From contig CM068541.1 of NCBI GenBank assembly GCA_035048495.1, positions 12,035,929-12,099,928 of the forward strand: a stretch of DNA of 64,000 nt. Reading direction: 5' to 3'. The position numbers were made by a program, and so were the translations under genes. The notes under the pieces were generated by a model that worked only from the letters and a program-made list of their open reading frames with translations, was not told where the DNA came from and searched no databases. This DNA comes from Euptelea pleiosperma. Its lineage: Eukaryota > Streptophyta > Magnoliopsida > Ranunculales > Eupteleaceae. Shown piece after piece: positions 44,101 to 55,360 of this stretch. Every line of letters starts with the position of its first letter. Within the stretch, counting starts at the first letter, position 1.

Positions 44101-46647
44101 GGAATTTACTTGAAGTTAGGAACACTTTTTTACAGTGAAGGAAAAAGATTGTTGGTTAGAGAAAGAAATTTCCTGATTATTTTGTGGTGCCAAGACACAG
44201 GAGTTTTATTTCTTTGAAGTTAAAACTATCCAGAAACTCTTGTCTCTATAGACCAAATTGTAAAATTCTGGAACATGTCCAATTTTGACAGAAGTGTCTA
44301 TAGTTTTGGACCTTTTGGTAGAGGGAGCAGGTAGTATTTCTGAGTCTGAGAGTTTATATGTAATTAAGTATTACATCAGATCATTGAGATGATACTAGAA
44401 AAATTAAAGATAAGGATGTTGAGATGGACGAGTGGAAAACTAGGATAGATAAAATAAAAAACAAGCACATTCGAGGAGATTTAGGAATAGCCTTAATAGC
44501 AGATAAAATAAGGGAAAGTCTATTGAGATGGTGTGGGCACTTACAACGAAGACCAACAACACCAGTGAGAAGTACTTTGGTACAAGCTGAAGGCCATAAA
44601 AGGGAGAGAGGAGGGCTGGTAATGACATGGATCAGGGTGGCATTTTGGCCCATCGGGCTGGGCTGGTCAGGCCAGGTTCTAGGCCCAGGGCCCAGCCAGA
44701 GGCACTGTAGGGCTGTGTGCTGGGCCAAAGCGGCCCATGTGCATTTTTTTTTAACTTCAAAAAAATTTAAGGGTGGGTTTGTCGGGCCAAATCGGGCGAG
44801 ACGGGCCTGGGCCAAGCCCCAAGAGGGTGGACCCTGGCCTGGCCCGGACACCACAATGGGCAGGGATTTAGCCTGACGGGCCGGGGCTGGGCTGCGGGCC
44901 GTGGGCCAAAATGCCTGGCTAAGACATGGAGTGAGGTAGTAAGAAAGCCTTGACATAAGATATAACTTTTAATAGAGTCAAATGACGAACTAGAATTCAT
45001 GTTGCCGACCCAGATAGTTGGGATAAGGCGTAGATGATGATGCTATGGGGAAAATATTCTTGAACAACTATAAAGATTATACTAGATTGTGCAGTTTTCT
45101 CATTTGACACTATACAAGACTCCGTCATTCACAAACATAGACGTGTTTATGTAAATGTGGGATTTGAATTTCTTACCCTTCTGTATATGCATTTCATGGC
45201 TCGAAAACGAATTTTCACAAAAGAAGTTCAATGTTGGTCATCTAAGAAATTCCGTTCATTTTTGGGTCTTGTTTCTGCATGTGACATCTACTCACTTGAT
45301 TTCTTATGTTCCAAATAGAAGAAGATTCTGAGGTGCATACTCCTTTTTTTTTTCTTTTCCTTGTTTAAGCTTTATTAACATGTGCAGATCCTCGACGTGA
45401 GAAGCCATCCTTAGATTGGAACAGACGAATCCGAATCGCCCTTGGGGCTGCTCGTGGACTGTTGTACTTACATGAACAGTGTAACCCAAAAATCATTCAC
45501 AGGGATGTCAAAGCTGCAAATATTTTGCTTGACGAAAGTTTCGAAGCTGTGGTTGGGGATTTCGGTCTGGCAAAGCTTTTAGATCAGAGGGATTCACATG
45601 TCACAACTGCAGTGCGGGGTACCGTGGGACACATTGCCCCCGAGTATCTTTCTACAGGGCAGTCTTCTGAGAAAACTGATGTATTTGGATTTGGCATACT
45701 ACTTTTGGAACTCATAACGGGGCAGAAAGCATTAGATGCTGGAAATGGTCTGGTTCCAAAAGGCATGATTCTTGATTGGGTAAGTAATTTCTATGGAGTT
45801 TTGTCTGTACTCTAATGATTCCTTTTGTTTCATGTGCAAAATTGTTGTTTTTCAAGGCGAGTAGATAAAAATCCAATTATCCTGTGAAATCAGGGATGCT
45901 TGCTCAGATAACATCGTCACAGGTTTTATTTTTCATTATGGTTAATTTCCGAGTAATTCTTTTTCACACACAAGTTCATGAAAACCATCTTTACCTAAAG
46001 CTCTTTCTTCTTTACAACATCGTGTCCATATTCCATATCCCCATTGTACAGAACCAGTTTCCCAAACCTGCAGTTTCCACTTCCTGTTTCTTGCAGTGGT
46101 TAAAAATGTTGTAAAATAGGCATTTCCCATTTTGGTTTATCGCATTTTTTCCACTACAATTACATTTTCTTGATGTTCTCTTTCATTAGAAAAGTAATAA
46201 AAAACTGTTGAGTGTCCCACAGCTCACCCACACATTTACACCAGCCATTATACTTTTCCCATACTGTTACCCTGTAGCCTTTTTTATTCATTCTCATACC
46301 ATTTATGATGATTAGCCGAAACTATACAGGTTAGGACCTTGCACGAGGAGAAGAGGCTGGAAGTGCTGGTGGATAGGGATTTAAATGGTTGCTTTGATGC
46401 AGTCGAACTGGAAAAGGCAGTGGAGGTGGCTATTCTGTGCACTCAATCACATCCCAACCAGCGGCCAAAGATGTCGGAAGTTGTGAAGGTCCTGGAAGGT
46501 ATAGCTGGACCGGAAGGACATGCGGAAGAATTGCAAGGCGGAATCCTTTCCAGGGGGAGGTCTTGCAGTTTCTCCAGAAATAACAGTGATGTCCATGAGG
46601 AATCTTCATTCATCATTGAAGCGATGGAGCTTTCAGGGCCCAGGTGA
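38186..46647 (+). CDS. LRR receptor-like serine/threonine kinase (At5g45780 type)
   Basis: Exons: 38186-38273, 38394-38529, 38625-38696, 41738-41881, 42002-42073, 42156-42215, 43316-43389, 43473-43619, 43709-44047, 45388-45779 and 46330-46647. Together they make 613 aa, about the length of the Arabidopsis protein. Order: signal peptide (1 to about 17); SPKGVNYE cap; LRR N-terminal cap with a CTW...GC pair; LRRs in 72-nt exon units (about residues 75-190); membrane helix (about 229-252); kinase domain with GHGGFG (298-303), K319, HRD (415-417), DFG (435-437) and [10 protein letters not shown]; and the conserved tail ending [10 protein letters not shown]. It resembles the NIK/SERK-like LRR-RLK II layout. 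Its ligand and partners are unknown. Intron 3 holds a small LTR element and intron 9 a LINE fragment with a MITE. The ORF is open further upstream in frame, but the chosen ATG gives a clean signal peptide. Confidence 0.95.
39783..41123 (+). mobile_element. Small non-autonomous LTR element (TRIM-like) in LRR-RLK intron 3
   Basis: Two direct repeats, 39783-40098 (316 bp) and 40810-41123 (314 bp), both run from (TG/TA)TTGC(G/T)ACCCTAATTTAG to GGTTCCTA. After the left one, TGGTATCAAAGTCGTC (from 40104) is a worn tRNA-Met primer-binding site. Before the right one, GGTGCGGGAAT is a polypurine tract. The 711-bp interior has one short gag-like frame ([13 protein letters not shown]..., 86 aa at 40124) and no polymerase. 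LTRs differ at many sites, so it is old. No target duplication identified. Confidence 0.8.
41130..41260 (-). mobile_element. LTR 3' end with reversed primer site
   Basis: TTGGCTCTGATACCA (from about 41130) is the complement of a tRNA-Met primer-binding site. ATGTTAGGAACC follows, the usual reversed end of a copia-type LTR, then about 100 bp of LTR-like sequence. It is a minus-strand fragment abutting the TRIM-like element. Confidence 0.5.
44400..45040 (+). mobile_element. LINE 3' fragment in LRR-RLK intron 9, split by a MITE
   Basis: Before the insert, [20 protein letters not shown] and [19 protein letters not shown] match the C-terminal region of plant non-LTR reverse transcriptases. After it, [10 protein letters not shown] and [13 protein letters not shown] continue the same protein with stops. 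Dead fragment. Confidence 0.75.
44632..44922. mobile_element. GC-rich hAT-like MITE inside the LINE fragment
   Basis: 291 bp, much more GC-rich than its surroundings, made of GGGCTGGGC/GGCCCAG words. GGCATTTTGGCCCA (from 44639) pairs with TGGGCCAAAATGCC (to about 44915). Flanks carry exact GACATGGA (44624-44631 and 44923-44930) within a looser match of about 15 bp. The CAGGGTGGCA start is hAT-like. Confidence 0.65.
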
Positions 46648-47084
46648 TAAAAGCATTTATTGCCTCATCCATATTCAAGCTTACAGGAATTTGCATTGAG
46701 CATCGGGGAATATTTCCAGCATCTACTTCTCCAGGGGAGGAGGGGGTGCATTACAATCAACACAACACACTTGAAAATGGCATGACATTTTGTTAGTCTG
46801 TAAATCCAATTAAAAATACTGATGTCTACCAACACAAAATGAACCATACTTAAAAAAGGTTATATAGAAATACATAGCGAAGCTCCTTCGTTCTGACTGA
46901 ATGTTTCTCATTTGTGTTTTTTGTTAGCAACTGGGATCTATTAATTATGCCATTGGCACCTTGGATCGGCGGACATGCTCGAAATTGTATTAGCCAGAAT
47001 CTGAAGCTATTTTTAATGAATAATGGTTTTGTGGATTGTTAATTGATTATTATGATTGATGTATTGTCTTTAGGAAGGATCAGT

Positions 47085-47225
47085 GTTAACCATTTTGCCA
47101 GGATATCCTCAGACCACTGTCCCCTGTGTGTCTCCATCAAGGAAAACCTGCAAGGTAATCCGAAAACCTTCCAATTTGAAACCCATCTTTTACAGCTAGA
47201 CTACCTTGAGTATGAGACATCCAAA
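47085..47225 (+). mobile_element. LINE endonuclease fragment
   Basis: The frame reads HFARISSDHCPLCVSIKEN then FQFETHLLQLDYLE, matching the end of the LINE apurinic-type endonuclease domain, where the SDHCP motif is diagnostic. It lies about 440 bp after the LRR-RLK stop codon. Short dead piece. Confidence 0.7.
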
Positions 47226-47434
47226 ATAATTGATCACAATACAGTATCCTCTGGTTTGGAGGATGCTGCAAGTTCTTTTTTTATTTGATCTTGATTTTGT
47301 CATTGATCTTATTTAAAGTGTCTAGAATCCACAATGTTTGAAATGTGATCCTATCCTAAACAGCTGGAATAATTAGATTGAGGGATTAACAATTGTTGGA
47401 CACTGCAAAACAGTTTAATATCAAAATGGCTCGC

Positions 47435-47457
47435 TGTGTGTGTGTGTGTGTGTGTGT
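47435..47457. repeat. GT dinucleotide microsatellite
   Basis: About 11 TG units. Confidence 0.95.
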
Positions 47458-49065
47458 TATGGACATTTATTAAGGACACGAGCTTTCAGCATATGCCCGT
47501 AACTTTAATGGGTCTAAGATGGAAGAAAAAGAGGAAACACGGTTGAGAGAGAGAGAGAGAGAAGAGTTTATGTTTATTGAGCAGTTTGGAGATAAAAAAA
47601 AAACCGAGAATTTGAAATTGTCCCAATTGAGTAGCTCGCGAGGCATCATATTAACTTGTCTTGCAAGTTCCAACTGATATGGTCTGTTAAGTCCAACCCA
47701 ACATGTCGGGAGGCATTACAAGAGTTTAAAACATGATATTATGGGTTCACGACAAAAAATAGTTTGGCTGAGATTTATCTAATAATACGTAGGTTATTAC
47801 AATGACCTATCAAAACTTTTATATAGAGCATTACAAGAGTTTAAAACAGGAAGAAAATCCTAATAAAATAAAATTTAATCCTAATTAATTTATCTTAAAC
47901 TTAATGATTCGGAGAATACCTGATGAGATACATCAAAGATGATATGTATGGTGCATCTCACACACTTTATTACAATATATTCTTAATATATTCTCTAAGT
48001 GCCTGCCAAGAGCTTTAGCATACCAGCTACACGAAAAATAGTTAGAATTTTCGGAGCCCAAACAAAGTTGCAATGTGGAAGATCACATGTGAAACACAAA
48101 ACTCACCCTAAACCACTTTGCGTTTACTCAATACCAAAAACAAATCAATAAAGATTAAAGAGCACTCATAATAACCAATAAGAAAGCAAAATTAACAAAT
48201 CGATTAAACAAAATAAATGCAAAATGCCTATACTTATCATCAAAATTAACTAGTTCAGAATTTTTGATTTGTAACTAGTTCAGGATTTGGATAATTCTCT
48301 CTTGAGTGTTTCATAATCACTAGTAACCCCGTGCTTGCAGACTTTAATTAAAAAACATTTTTTTAGGGAAATAACTTGTTTGCATAAACAATTTATATAA
48401 TTATTAAAAAAAATTAAATGACAAAAATATTTTAAAATGCTACCCGGACTACTTATAGATTGTTTTTTTTTTATTTAATAGAAAATTAAAATTTTAATAA
48501 AAAACTGAATGAAAGTGAAATTGTGATTCAGTGTTTTTATTGTAGTTCAATAAGATGAAGGTCATTAACTGCTAATATAGCAAATATATATTTATTTCAA
48601 TGTATTTTTAGTTATAAGAGGTCCAATATGATTTAGATATTCGTAATTTTAAGCCTTAACATCTGACTGATCTGATCAGAATTAACATGTGGAAATCTCA
48701 TTGATATGTAGTTTGAGTTGATGGGGCCATCTCACAAATCAGATAGTAGAATTTGTAATAGCAGTCAAAATAATAACGGTTGAGAGAACGAATTAGATAT
48801 AGACCAACGTATCAACACATTAACACTTTGTTTGTAACCGGGTTTACTCACATCGTCGAAACAACGAACCATATTGACGCATAACAACGTATTCAAGTTG
48901 AACCCAACAAAGAATTCTCCATAAAGTTAAAATATAAATTATTAGATTAAAAAAAATTATAATGTTACATTGTTGAAATAAAAATATATGGTGTATATAC
49001 AATAATAAAATGTTTAATGTTATATAGATGTTGCAATTAGCTAAAAGTAAATTATTTGGTTCGTA

Positions 49066-49140
49066 TAGGGATTGGGCGCCAAACATCCATATGTCATCTA
49101 AGATGTGCCACGTGGTTCATATTGTGGGCGGTCAGTAACC
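49066..49140. mobile_element. Family A MITE, right-arm fragment
   Basis: Only the right arm remains: ATTGGGCGCCAAACATCC, CACGTG (49109-49114) and TTCATATTGTGGGCGGTCAG. Confidence 0.6.
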
Positions 49141-49458
49141 GTATGCAAATTTTATTTTGATTTGAGATCGCAAAAAAACCTCATATTCAACGGAAATAAT
49201 CTTATTATCCCAAAATATTGTAAAAAAATACAACGTTCACGAATTAGATCGATCTATGCTATAAATATGAAAAGATAACATGTCTACCAACATTTTATTA
49301 CAACAAATCTACCACAACCACTCCTAATTGAACTGCTTAGTGTGACCAAAAGAGTAAGTGCTCCATAGTTCCACCTAATAAAATTTTCTCTTGAAGAACT
49401 AACATACTTCATCAATTCTCCCATTGTGGGATAGAACTACAATCATAGCCGTCCAATA

Positions 49459-49463
<5 letters not shown>

Positions 49464-49493
<30 letters not shown>
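49464..49493. repeat. CT dinucleotide microsatellite
   Basis: About 15 CT units directly touching the left end of the next element. Confidence 0.95.
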
Positions 49494-49501
<8 letters not shown>

Positions 49502-49847
49502 CAACATTTTCTACAACAATTTTGGCATACCCACATGGAAGGTGAATCAATAGCTGATTTTTGGTGAGGATGATCTCCTCACCATATAGATCACTCCTAC
49601 AAAAAATCAGCCCATTCTGAAATTTCTAACCCCATCAAGTGTAGTCTTCAAGTTAACGGTAAAAATAGACGGTCCATAATTCTTCAACTTGTAAATTAGT
49701 CTACGCATGTCAGAATGATTTGAACTTTTGTGGGAATGATCTCCTCGCCATAGAGACCATCCTCGCCAAAAATCATCCAATTCCAAAACTTATAATTTAT
49801 ATATTGGCTCATACCAATTTTTTGTTGTAGAAAATGTTGTGAAAATT
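49494..49847. mobile_element. Family B-like MITE with perfect 26-bp inverted ends
   Basis: 354 bp. Positions 49494-49519 (starting AATTTTCACAACATTTTC) are the exact complement of 49822-49847 (ending AATGTTGTGAAAATT). The interior (GGCATACCCACATGGAAGG, TGATTTTTGGTGAGGATGAT) is family B, but the outer ends differ from GGGTCGGGCTC. No duplication is visible beside the CT tract. Confidence 0.75.
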
Positions 49848-50490
49848 ATTGTCTCCCGATCCTGACTCATAAAGATTAGTGATTTAAAACATTTATATAT
49901 TCGTACCCAAAGTAATGTTAAAAAAATGTCCAAAAAGAGGTACCAATATTGTTGTGGGCCATTGCCAGTACTACTACCACCCACTTTAGAAGACAACTCA
50001 CTCACTAACTTGCACGACTTCTCCAATTCACCTGCCCTACAAAGGAATCAATTACCCAACTGTAATGTTCTGGGTAATGTTAGTATGACCTAGATTAGGA
50101 TGTACAGTAGCAAGAATCGAAATTAAGCCATCATTCCTTTGGAAATATATATTACACAATAATAAAACCCACCTCTTTGAACCTAACAAAATTAAGAATT
50201 GTGGTGCGTGGTGCTCTTGTAGGTGATCAGGTCAGGATTCAGGACCAACCCTTAATTGGGTCCCACCCAATAAATTTTACTAATCTAAATCAAATCTTTT
50301 ATTATCCTGCTTTGGACACCACCAAAAATCAAACTAAGGGTTCTGAAATATCAGCAGATCAGATGGTGAGATCTGCTTTATATATCTAGTGATTTCCACT
50401 TGAAGAAAGGGCATAAGGGTCATTACATCAAAGTTCGCACATACGTGTCCATTTAAAAAAAAATTCTACAGAAAATCAACTACACCCAAG

Positions 50491-50690
50491 AGTAAAACTT
50501 CTGAATAATGCTCAAATTACAATGGTTAGAATTAACCCATGAAAATGACTTCAATCCAACGCTTATAATTAACTAATCAGGTTGATTTTTGGTTGGCAGG
50601 TCCACCGAGGGACTGGCCAAACATCCATACAGTCACCGTCCTATAATAGTGTGCCATGTGGCCCGTATATTGGGATGTGACCGGCTTAGG
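50491..50690. mobile_element. Family A MITE, internally deleted
   Basis: Starts AGTAAAACTTCTGAATAATG: the terminal word joins directly to the centre, so most of the left arm is deleted. The right arm (CCAAACATCCATACAGTCAC) is present; its end is lost. Confidence 0.6.
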
Positions 50691-51164
50691 TTACAACAAC
50701 CTAGATCAATCATCCGACAGACGACCTTCCGGAATAAGACTTTGCTGCTCTACTTATTGGCAGCAATGTTACTTAAGAATGAGTTCATTTTTTGCTCAGC
50801 AGCACCTCTACGTCCGACCGGTACGCCTGACATCATCTCTTTCATTTTGAAAAGAGAAGTGTTGTAACATTGTCGACAGGGATACGTGTGGATTTCAGAG
50901 GCATTGCTGAGCAAAACTGACTAGAATTTGAAAGAACAAGTCCCAACTTTTGCCAGGGTGGAGAGTCCATTTTTTGTCACTTGTGCAAGTGACCCATCTC
51001 AATCACTAACAATTGTACACTTGACATGTACCCGTAAACCCTGACAGGACTGTTTTCTGAAGAAGTTCAAATGTCGACAATTTTAAAACAGGGGTTGTTG
51101 TCAAGTGTACATGTTTTAGTGATTGAGATGGGTCAGTAGCACGAGCAAGTGCAACAGCGAAGGT
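50691..51164. other. Intergenic, inverted blocks
   Basis: GACCCATCTCAATCACTAA (50991) recurs as its complement near 51117-51135, and ACACTTGACA near 51014 recurs as its complement near 51100. This is a short palindromic repeat of about 150 bp of unknown family. Confidence 0.45.
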
Positions 51165-51500
51165 CAGATAAACTGTGACCGCCCACAATATGAGCCACGC
51201 GGCATATAGTTAGAGCACGCTGACCGTATAGATGTTTGTCCAATCTCTAGGAGGAACTACATACCAAAATTCCACCTGATTAGTAGTCTCAAACCTTTCG
51301 ATCTTGTACCCCAAATAAAGCTCAAATTCCCATGGCTAAAATCAACCCATGAAAATGACTCCAATCCAATGATTAAAAATCACTAATAATGTTGATTTTT
51401 GGTTTGTAGGTCCATTTAGGTATTAGCCAAACATCCATACGGTCAGTGTCCTCTAAAAATATTCCACGTGCCTCATATTATGACCAATGGTCACTGATCT
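51165..51500. mobile_element. Family A MITE, worn ends
   Basis: Left arm CTGTGACCGCCCACAATATG, core CTGATTAGTAGT, right arm GGTCAGTGTCCTCT with CACGTG (51465-51470). The left-arm box is mutated to CACGCGG. Confidence 0.65.
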
Positions 51501-51552
51501 GGGTGCAAGTTATACTCTCGGTTGGGGACCTGGGTTCGAGAATTTTTTTGAA

Positions 51553-52079
51553 GCGGTGGGATTTTTGAAGCAGCGATCATGCGCCAATTATCGCGCACCA
51601 CATATACCCATGGTTAGGCTTGCTTAACAAGGTATGCCTGAAACTGTAGCAATGCGGAAGCAGGAATTTTGTTACTCACCACTGTCATCTGGATCCACTG
51701 ACCGCATGGATGTTTATCCCACCCCTTGGTGGATATACACACGAAAAATCACCCCGATTGGTAATTTAAAACCATTATATTTTAGCATTTTTTAGAACTT
51801 TTTAAGGCGTTCTTATAGCCGTTGAATGCAACCATTTTTTGAGTACTAAAACCAACGGCGAAAAATCATTAAACAAGTTGATCTTTGGTACGAATGTCTA
51901 TTAAGGGGTAGGCTAAACATCCATGCGGTCAGTGGGTCCAGATGGCAGCGGTGACTACCAAAATTGCCGCTTCCGCAAATGAAAAGATCTCAGGTATACC
52001 TTAATTTAGAAAAAATAATAATGGGTTTATGTAACGCGTAATCATTGGTGCATGATCACCGCTTCAAAAATCCCGCCGC
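51553..52079. mobile_element. Family C palindromic MITE, longer copy
   Basis: About 527 bp. GCGGTGGGATTTTTGAAGCA (51553) pairs with CTTCAAAAATCCCGCCGC (to 52079). Inner arms carry GGTATGCCTGAAAC, CACTGACCGCATGGATGT and complements, shared with 33037-33314. It lies about 240 bp upstream of the possible leader exon at 52.3 kb. Confidence 0.65.
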
Positions 52080-52319
52080 ATCTGCAACTTGCCACTTGGC
52101 TAAATGCACGGCCCCTTTGGGCCTGCCACGTGAGCTGTAAAGAAACCCGGGTATGGAGTGTCGTTTAAGAAAACCCAAAACCCGTTTTTGTAGTTTGTCT
52201 TTGTACTTTGTAGTTTCTAGTTTTCTACGCATATAGACGTTGCATGGCCAGATCAACGGCTAGGATGGATCGACGGAGAGGCTATTGACAGTGATAAACA
52301 CATGATACACGTAAGGCTT

Positions 52320-52518
52320 TAAACCGAAGCTTCCCTTCTCTCTGTTCAAAAACCCAACCAGTTTTACTCCCTTCGTTCAAACTTTCGCAGGAAATCGTCG
52401 GAAATCCGTTGCCGCCACTGAGAAACCGTGTTTCTCAGATCTTGATTTGTTTTTATCTAAATTCTATGCTAATCTGATCTGTCGCGGCGAAATTAAGGAT
52501 CGTTTTTCCTCCAAATCT
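52320..52518 (+). other. Possible non-coding first exon (5' leader) of the YIF1-like gene
   Basis: A pyrimidine-rich, less AT-rich stretch with TTCCCTTCTCTC and GTTTCTCAGATC ends in CTCCAAATCT followed by a strong GTAAGT donor at 52519. It looks like a plant 5' UTR exon and has no long ORF. The next convincing acceptor with an ATG just after it is at 61875, which would make a leader intron of about 9.4 kb packed with transposons. The link is inference only; it could be the first exon of a non-coding transcript. Confidence 0.35.
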
Positions 52519-53393
52519 GTAAGTTTTCAATCTTTGGTCTCTTCAATTTTTCTTCTTATTGTGTTGTTTTTTTATGGTTCTTTATGGATTTCGGTACACT
52601 TTTTCCCTTCAAATCCTTATCATTTCCATCTGTAATCCTTCTAAATCCTGTATTTCTCGGTAGTTTTGTTGGTTCTTCATGGATGTGCATACAATACGAT
52701 AACGAATCTAATGTTTGGGAACCCTATTTATTCGGTTCCTCGCTTAGGGTTTGTAGATTACGTTTTGGATTTCGAAGATCCCACCTTGCTTCCTTATTGA
52801 TAATTCTTTGATAGAAAAGAAGGAAGAAGGTAGAAACTACAACAAAGAAGACAAATTTTAGGCTTTTTTTTATTGTTAGGATCATATTTACAGTACTATT
52901 AGTAGTTCTAACTTCGAAGTCTCTGTTTTTTTTTGTTCAATTTGGTATTTATTTTTTATCACTCTCAAGGGTTAAACAATAAAAAGGACAAGGAATCTGG
53001 GTGTGTGGATTTCACAATCATGGTTAAATAAACTAGGAATCACGTAGTGGTGGTTTCACTGTTGGGGTGTTTTTTATTTTGTTTAGGTGGGTAAGTTGAG
53101 GTTAGGCAGACCCCTCCAAGCCATATTAATAGAAAGAAAGACTGTGAACGTAGATATTTACATCCATTTGCATCATCCTCTAAATACTTAGATAATGCTC
53201 TCGGAATAAAAATTCTGCCGCTTTGTTAGCTTCCCTCCAATAGTGTTTGGTTTCTCAATATTCAAAACTACTAAGGAGATTTAAGGTCACTAGAGGCATC
53301 CATCTGCCTCTACAGAATCCCTTGAAAGGCTCTTTAATAATATCAATTGCATTCTCAGAGTTCTGAGTATATAGTTAGTTTGGAGATCCCAAG

Positions 53394-53743
53394 CACAGTT
53401 AGTAAATTCTTGAATTATTCACGAATAATTCGCAAACTGTATGAATTATTAAAAAAAAAAAAAAAAAAGAACCGAACAATGTCTTATTCAAAGGTTTGGA
53501 AAAATTCGCACATTTTTTTAACATGATCGAATTATTCTCGAATAATTGATGACCTTTTTCGAATTATTCCTGGATTTGAACAAGAAAATCATTTTATAAG
53601 ACAAAAATTGTCAATATTTTACTTTTATTTTATTTTTCAAATTATTTTTGTTGTATTTTTTAATGCATTTTTAAATGACAACCCGAATTGTACTCGAACA
53701 TTTCCCATACTGTATTTTTGCCGCACTCCGAATTGCTAACTAT
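53394..53743. mobile_element. MITE with 9-bp duplication inside the LINE
   Basis: 350 bp, ends CACAGTTAGTAAATTC and GAATTGCTAACTAT (imperfect complements). Exact GATCCCAAG at 53385-53393 and 53744-53752. The interior is full of GAATAATTCG words. Could be hAT-like (8 bp plus a chance base) or Mutator-like (9 bp). Confidence 0.7.
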
Positions 53744-53913
53744 GATCCCAAGATCAAAAAAACTTCGCAATTTGCACCCCTTTAAAAAAATGCCTTAAGC
53801 TCGAGAATATATATTGGATCTTGACTGTTCATTCCAACAAAAGCGAGAATAGGCAGGCCCTGAGCATCCATTAGAATACCAGCATAACTACCTCTGTTTT
53901 TATCCATTGATCC

Positions 53914-54384
53914 TAGGGCTGTCAATGGATAGTCGAAAATTCAAATTCGATTCGGATCCGTATTCGAAAAATCGGATATTATCCAAAAATTTTGGATATC
54001 GGATTTGGATATCTTTTTAATATTTGAATAGTTTTCATATACGGATTCAAATATTGATGTATTTGATTCGATATATTATTTAATAATTATATTTATTATA
54101 TATAATATATTATATTATATTTATCATATTAATAATACTTACTATATATAATATTAATAATTATTTTACGTATATATTTAATACTATGTAAATATAATAT
54201 TTTTATGCATATATATCCGATTTTTGGATTGAATATTATCGGATATCCGATAATATAATCGGATTCGAATTTGAATATTGATTTAGAATATCTATCGGAT
54301 ATCAAATCGGATTCGGATATTAGATTTTTTTCCGGATTCTGATATGCTTATATTTGATCCGAATAGTATCCGTTGACAGCCCTA
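53914..54384. mobile_element. hAT-like MITE inside the LINE
   Basis: 471 bp with exact ends TAGGGCTGTCAA / TTGACAGCCCTA. Flanks ATTGATCC (53906-53913) and ACTGATCC (54385-54392) differ by one base. The interior is built of GGATATCCGA/TCGGATATC words around an AT-only core. TAGGG ends plus an 8-bp duplication fit hAT. Confidence 0.85.
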
Positions 54385-55043
54385 ACTGATCCATCGCATG
54401 GAGAGCAAAGCCAAGCCTTTTAGGGGGTTCCCATTTACACCACCACTGAACTGTATTGTCGTGACAAGGGTCAGATCTCACTTAGATAAAATCTCTCTTT
54501 GATGCAGAGGACCTTAGTAAATTTCCTGGCAGAAATGTCGTGAACTATTTTGTTAATAATTTGATCATCTGAACGTGATCTATTGTTGAAGATGCTCTGG
54601 TTTCTTTCATCCCAGATAAAATATACCGTGGCACAGAAGGACAACTTCCTTGGAACCGAAATAATGGAGTTACCTTTAAACTTTTCTGTCATCCAAGTGA
54701 TTTTGCCAAGACAATTATGAGAGCTAGTTTTGTTAATATTCGCAAGGGAAAGTATAGCAGCCCACATCTGAGATGACATAATGCAATTAAAAAAAAGGTG
54801 TTAAAATGATTCAGCACATTAAAACAGTGCACACATTTAGATTCTTGGAGCTTACTCACCCTAATCAAGAAATATTGAGAAATTAGGCTATTCTTGATAG
54901 CTTTCCAAGCAATGAAACTGTGACGACGTATGTTTCCAGGTAACCATATCAACTTAGACCAAGAATTAAAAGGGTGATGGATACAGATCAACTCCCAAGT
55001 AGACTTAATTGAGAATCTACCATTTGCATTGGGCTTCCAAATC

Positions 55044-55360
55044 ATTTGACTGTTAGGGTATTCTTGATAATTGAGACTGGGTATCTTGAGGCGGTTGTTT
55101 TATAATCAAGGTTAAAAACCCCAAGGTATCAAGAAATGTTTTTTTGTACTGTTAGTTTTAAAACCAAGGTATCATTTGACTGTTAGTTTTTGTACTGTTG
55201 GAGTTCACTGTGTTTTTTTGAAGAAAAATATTTGGCTGTTATAATATTTGAATGTTGAAAACCACCAAGTTGGCTGACTCTACTCTGTGGTGTTGGAGTT
55301 TCACTGTATGTGTTTTTGAAGAAAACATTTGACTGTTACTGTGTGTATGTGGTTTGATTA
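55044..55360. repeat. Degenerate TTTGACTGTTAG repeats
   Basis: CATTTGACTGTTA recurs at about 55045, 55168 and 55326, and GTTGGAGTT-TCACTGT recurs at about 55197 and 55293: an irregular tandem duplication. Unknown family. Confidence 0.5.

Larger units (their letters stand above)
46648..49055. other. Intergenic after the LRR-RLK gene
   Basis: Holds the LINE endonuclease fragment above, a GT microsatellite (47435-47457), a GA tract (about 47544-47562) and long AT-rich unique-looking sequence. No gene seen. Confidence 0.4.
53090..55050 (-). mobile_element. LINE remnant (zinc-knuckle RT end plus RNase H), minus strand
   Basis: Minus-strand pieces in the right order: IWKPNANGRFSIKSTWELI and HSFIAWKAIKNSL (zf-RVT type, about 55045-54780); ITWMTEKFKGNS and FIWDERNQSIFNNRS (about 54720-54560); RNase H pieces MDKNRGSYAGILMDAQGL (about 53910-53840), NSENAIDIIKEPFKG and YWREANKAAEFL (about 53370-53200). 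Frames are broken and two MITEs (53914-54384, 53394-53743) are inserted. Boundaries approximate. Confidence 0.75.

Noticed and set aside
44381..44956. 191-aa open frame on the minus strand
   Set aside because: It is the antisense of the GC-rich MITE and LINE fragment; GC-rich repeats readily give long open frames, and there is no family match.
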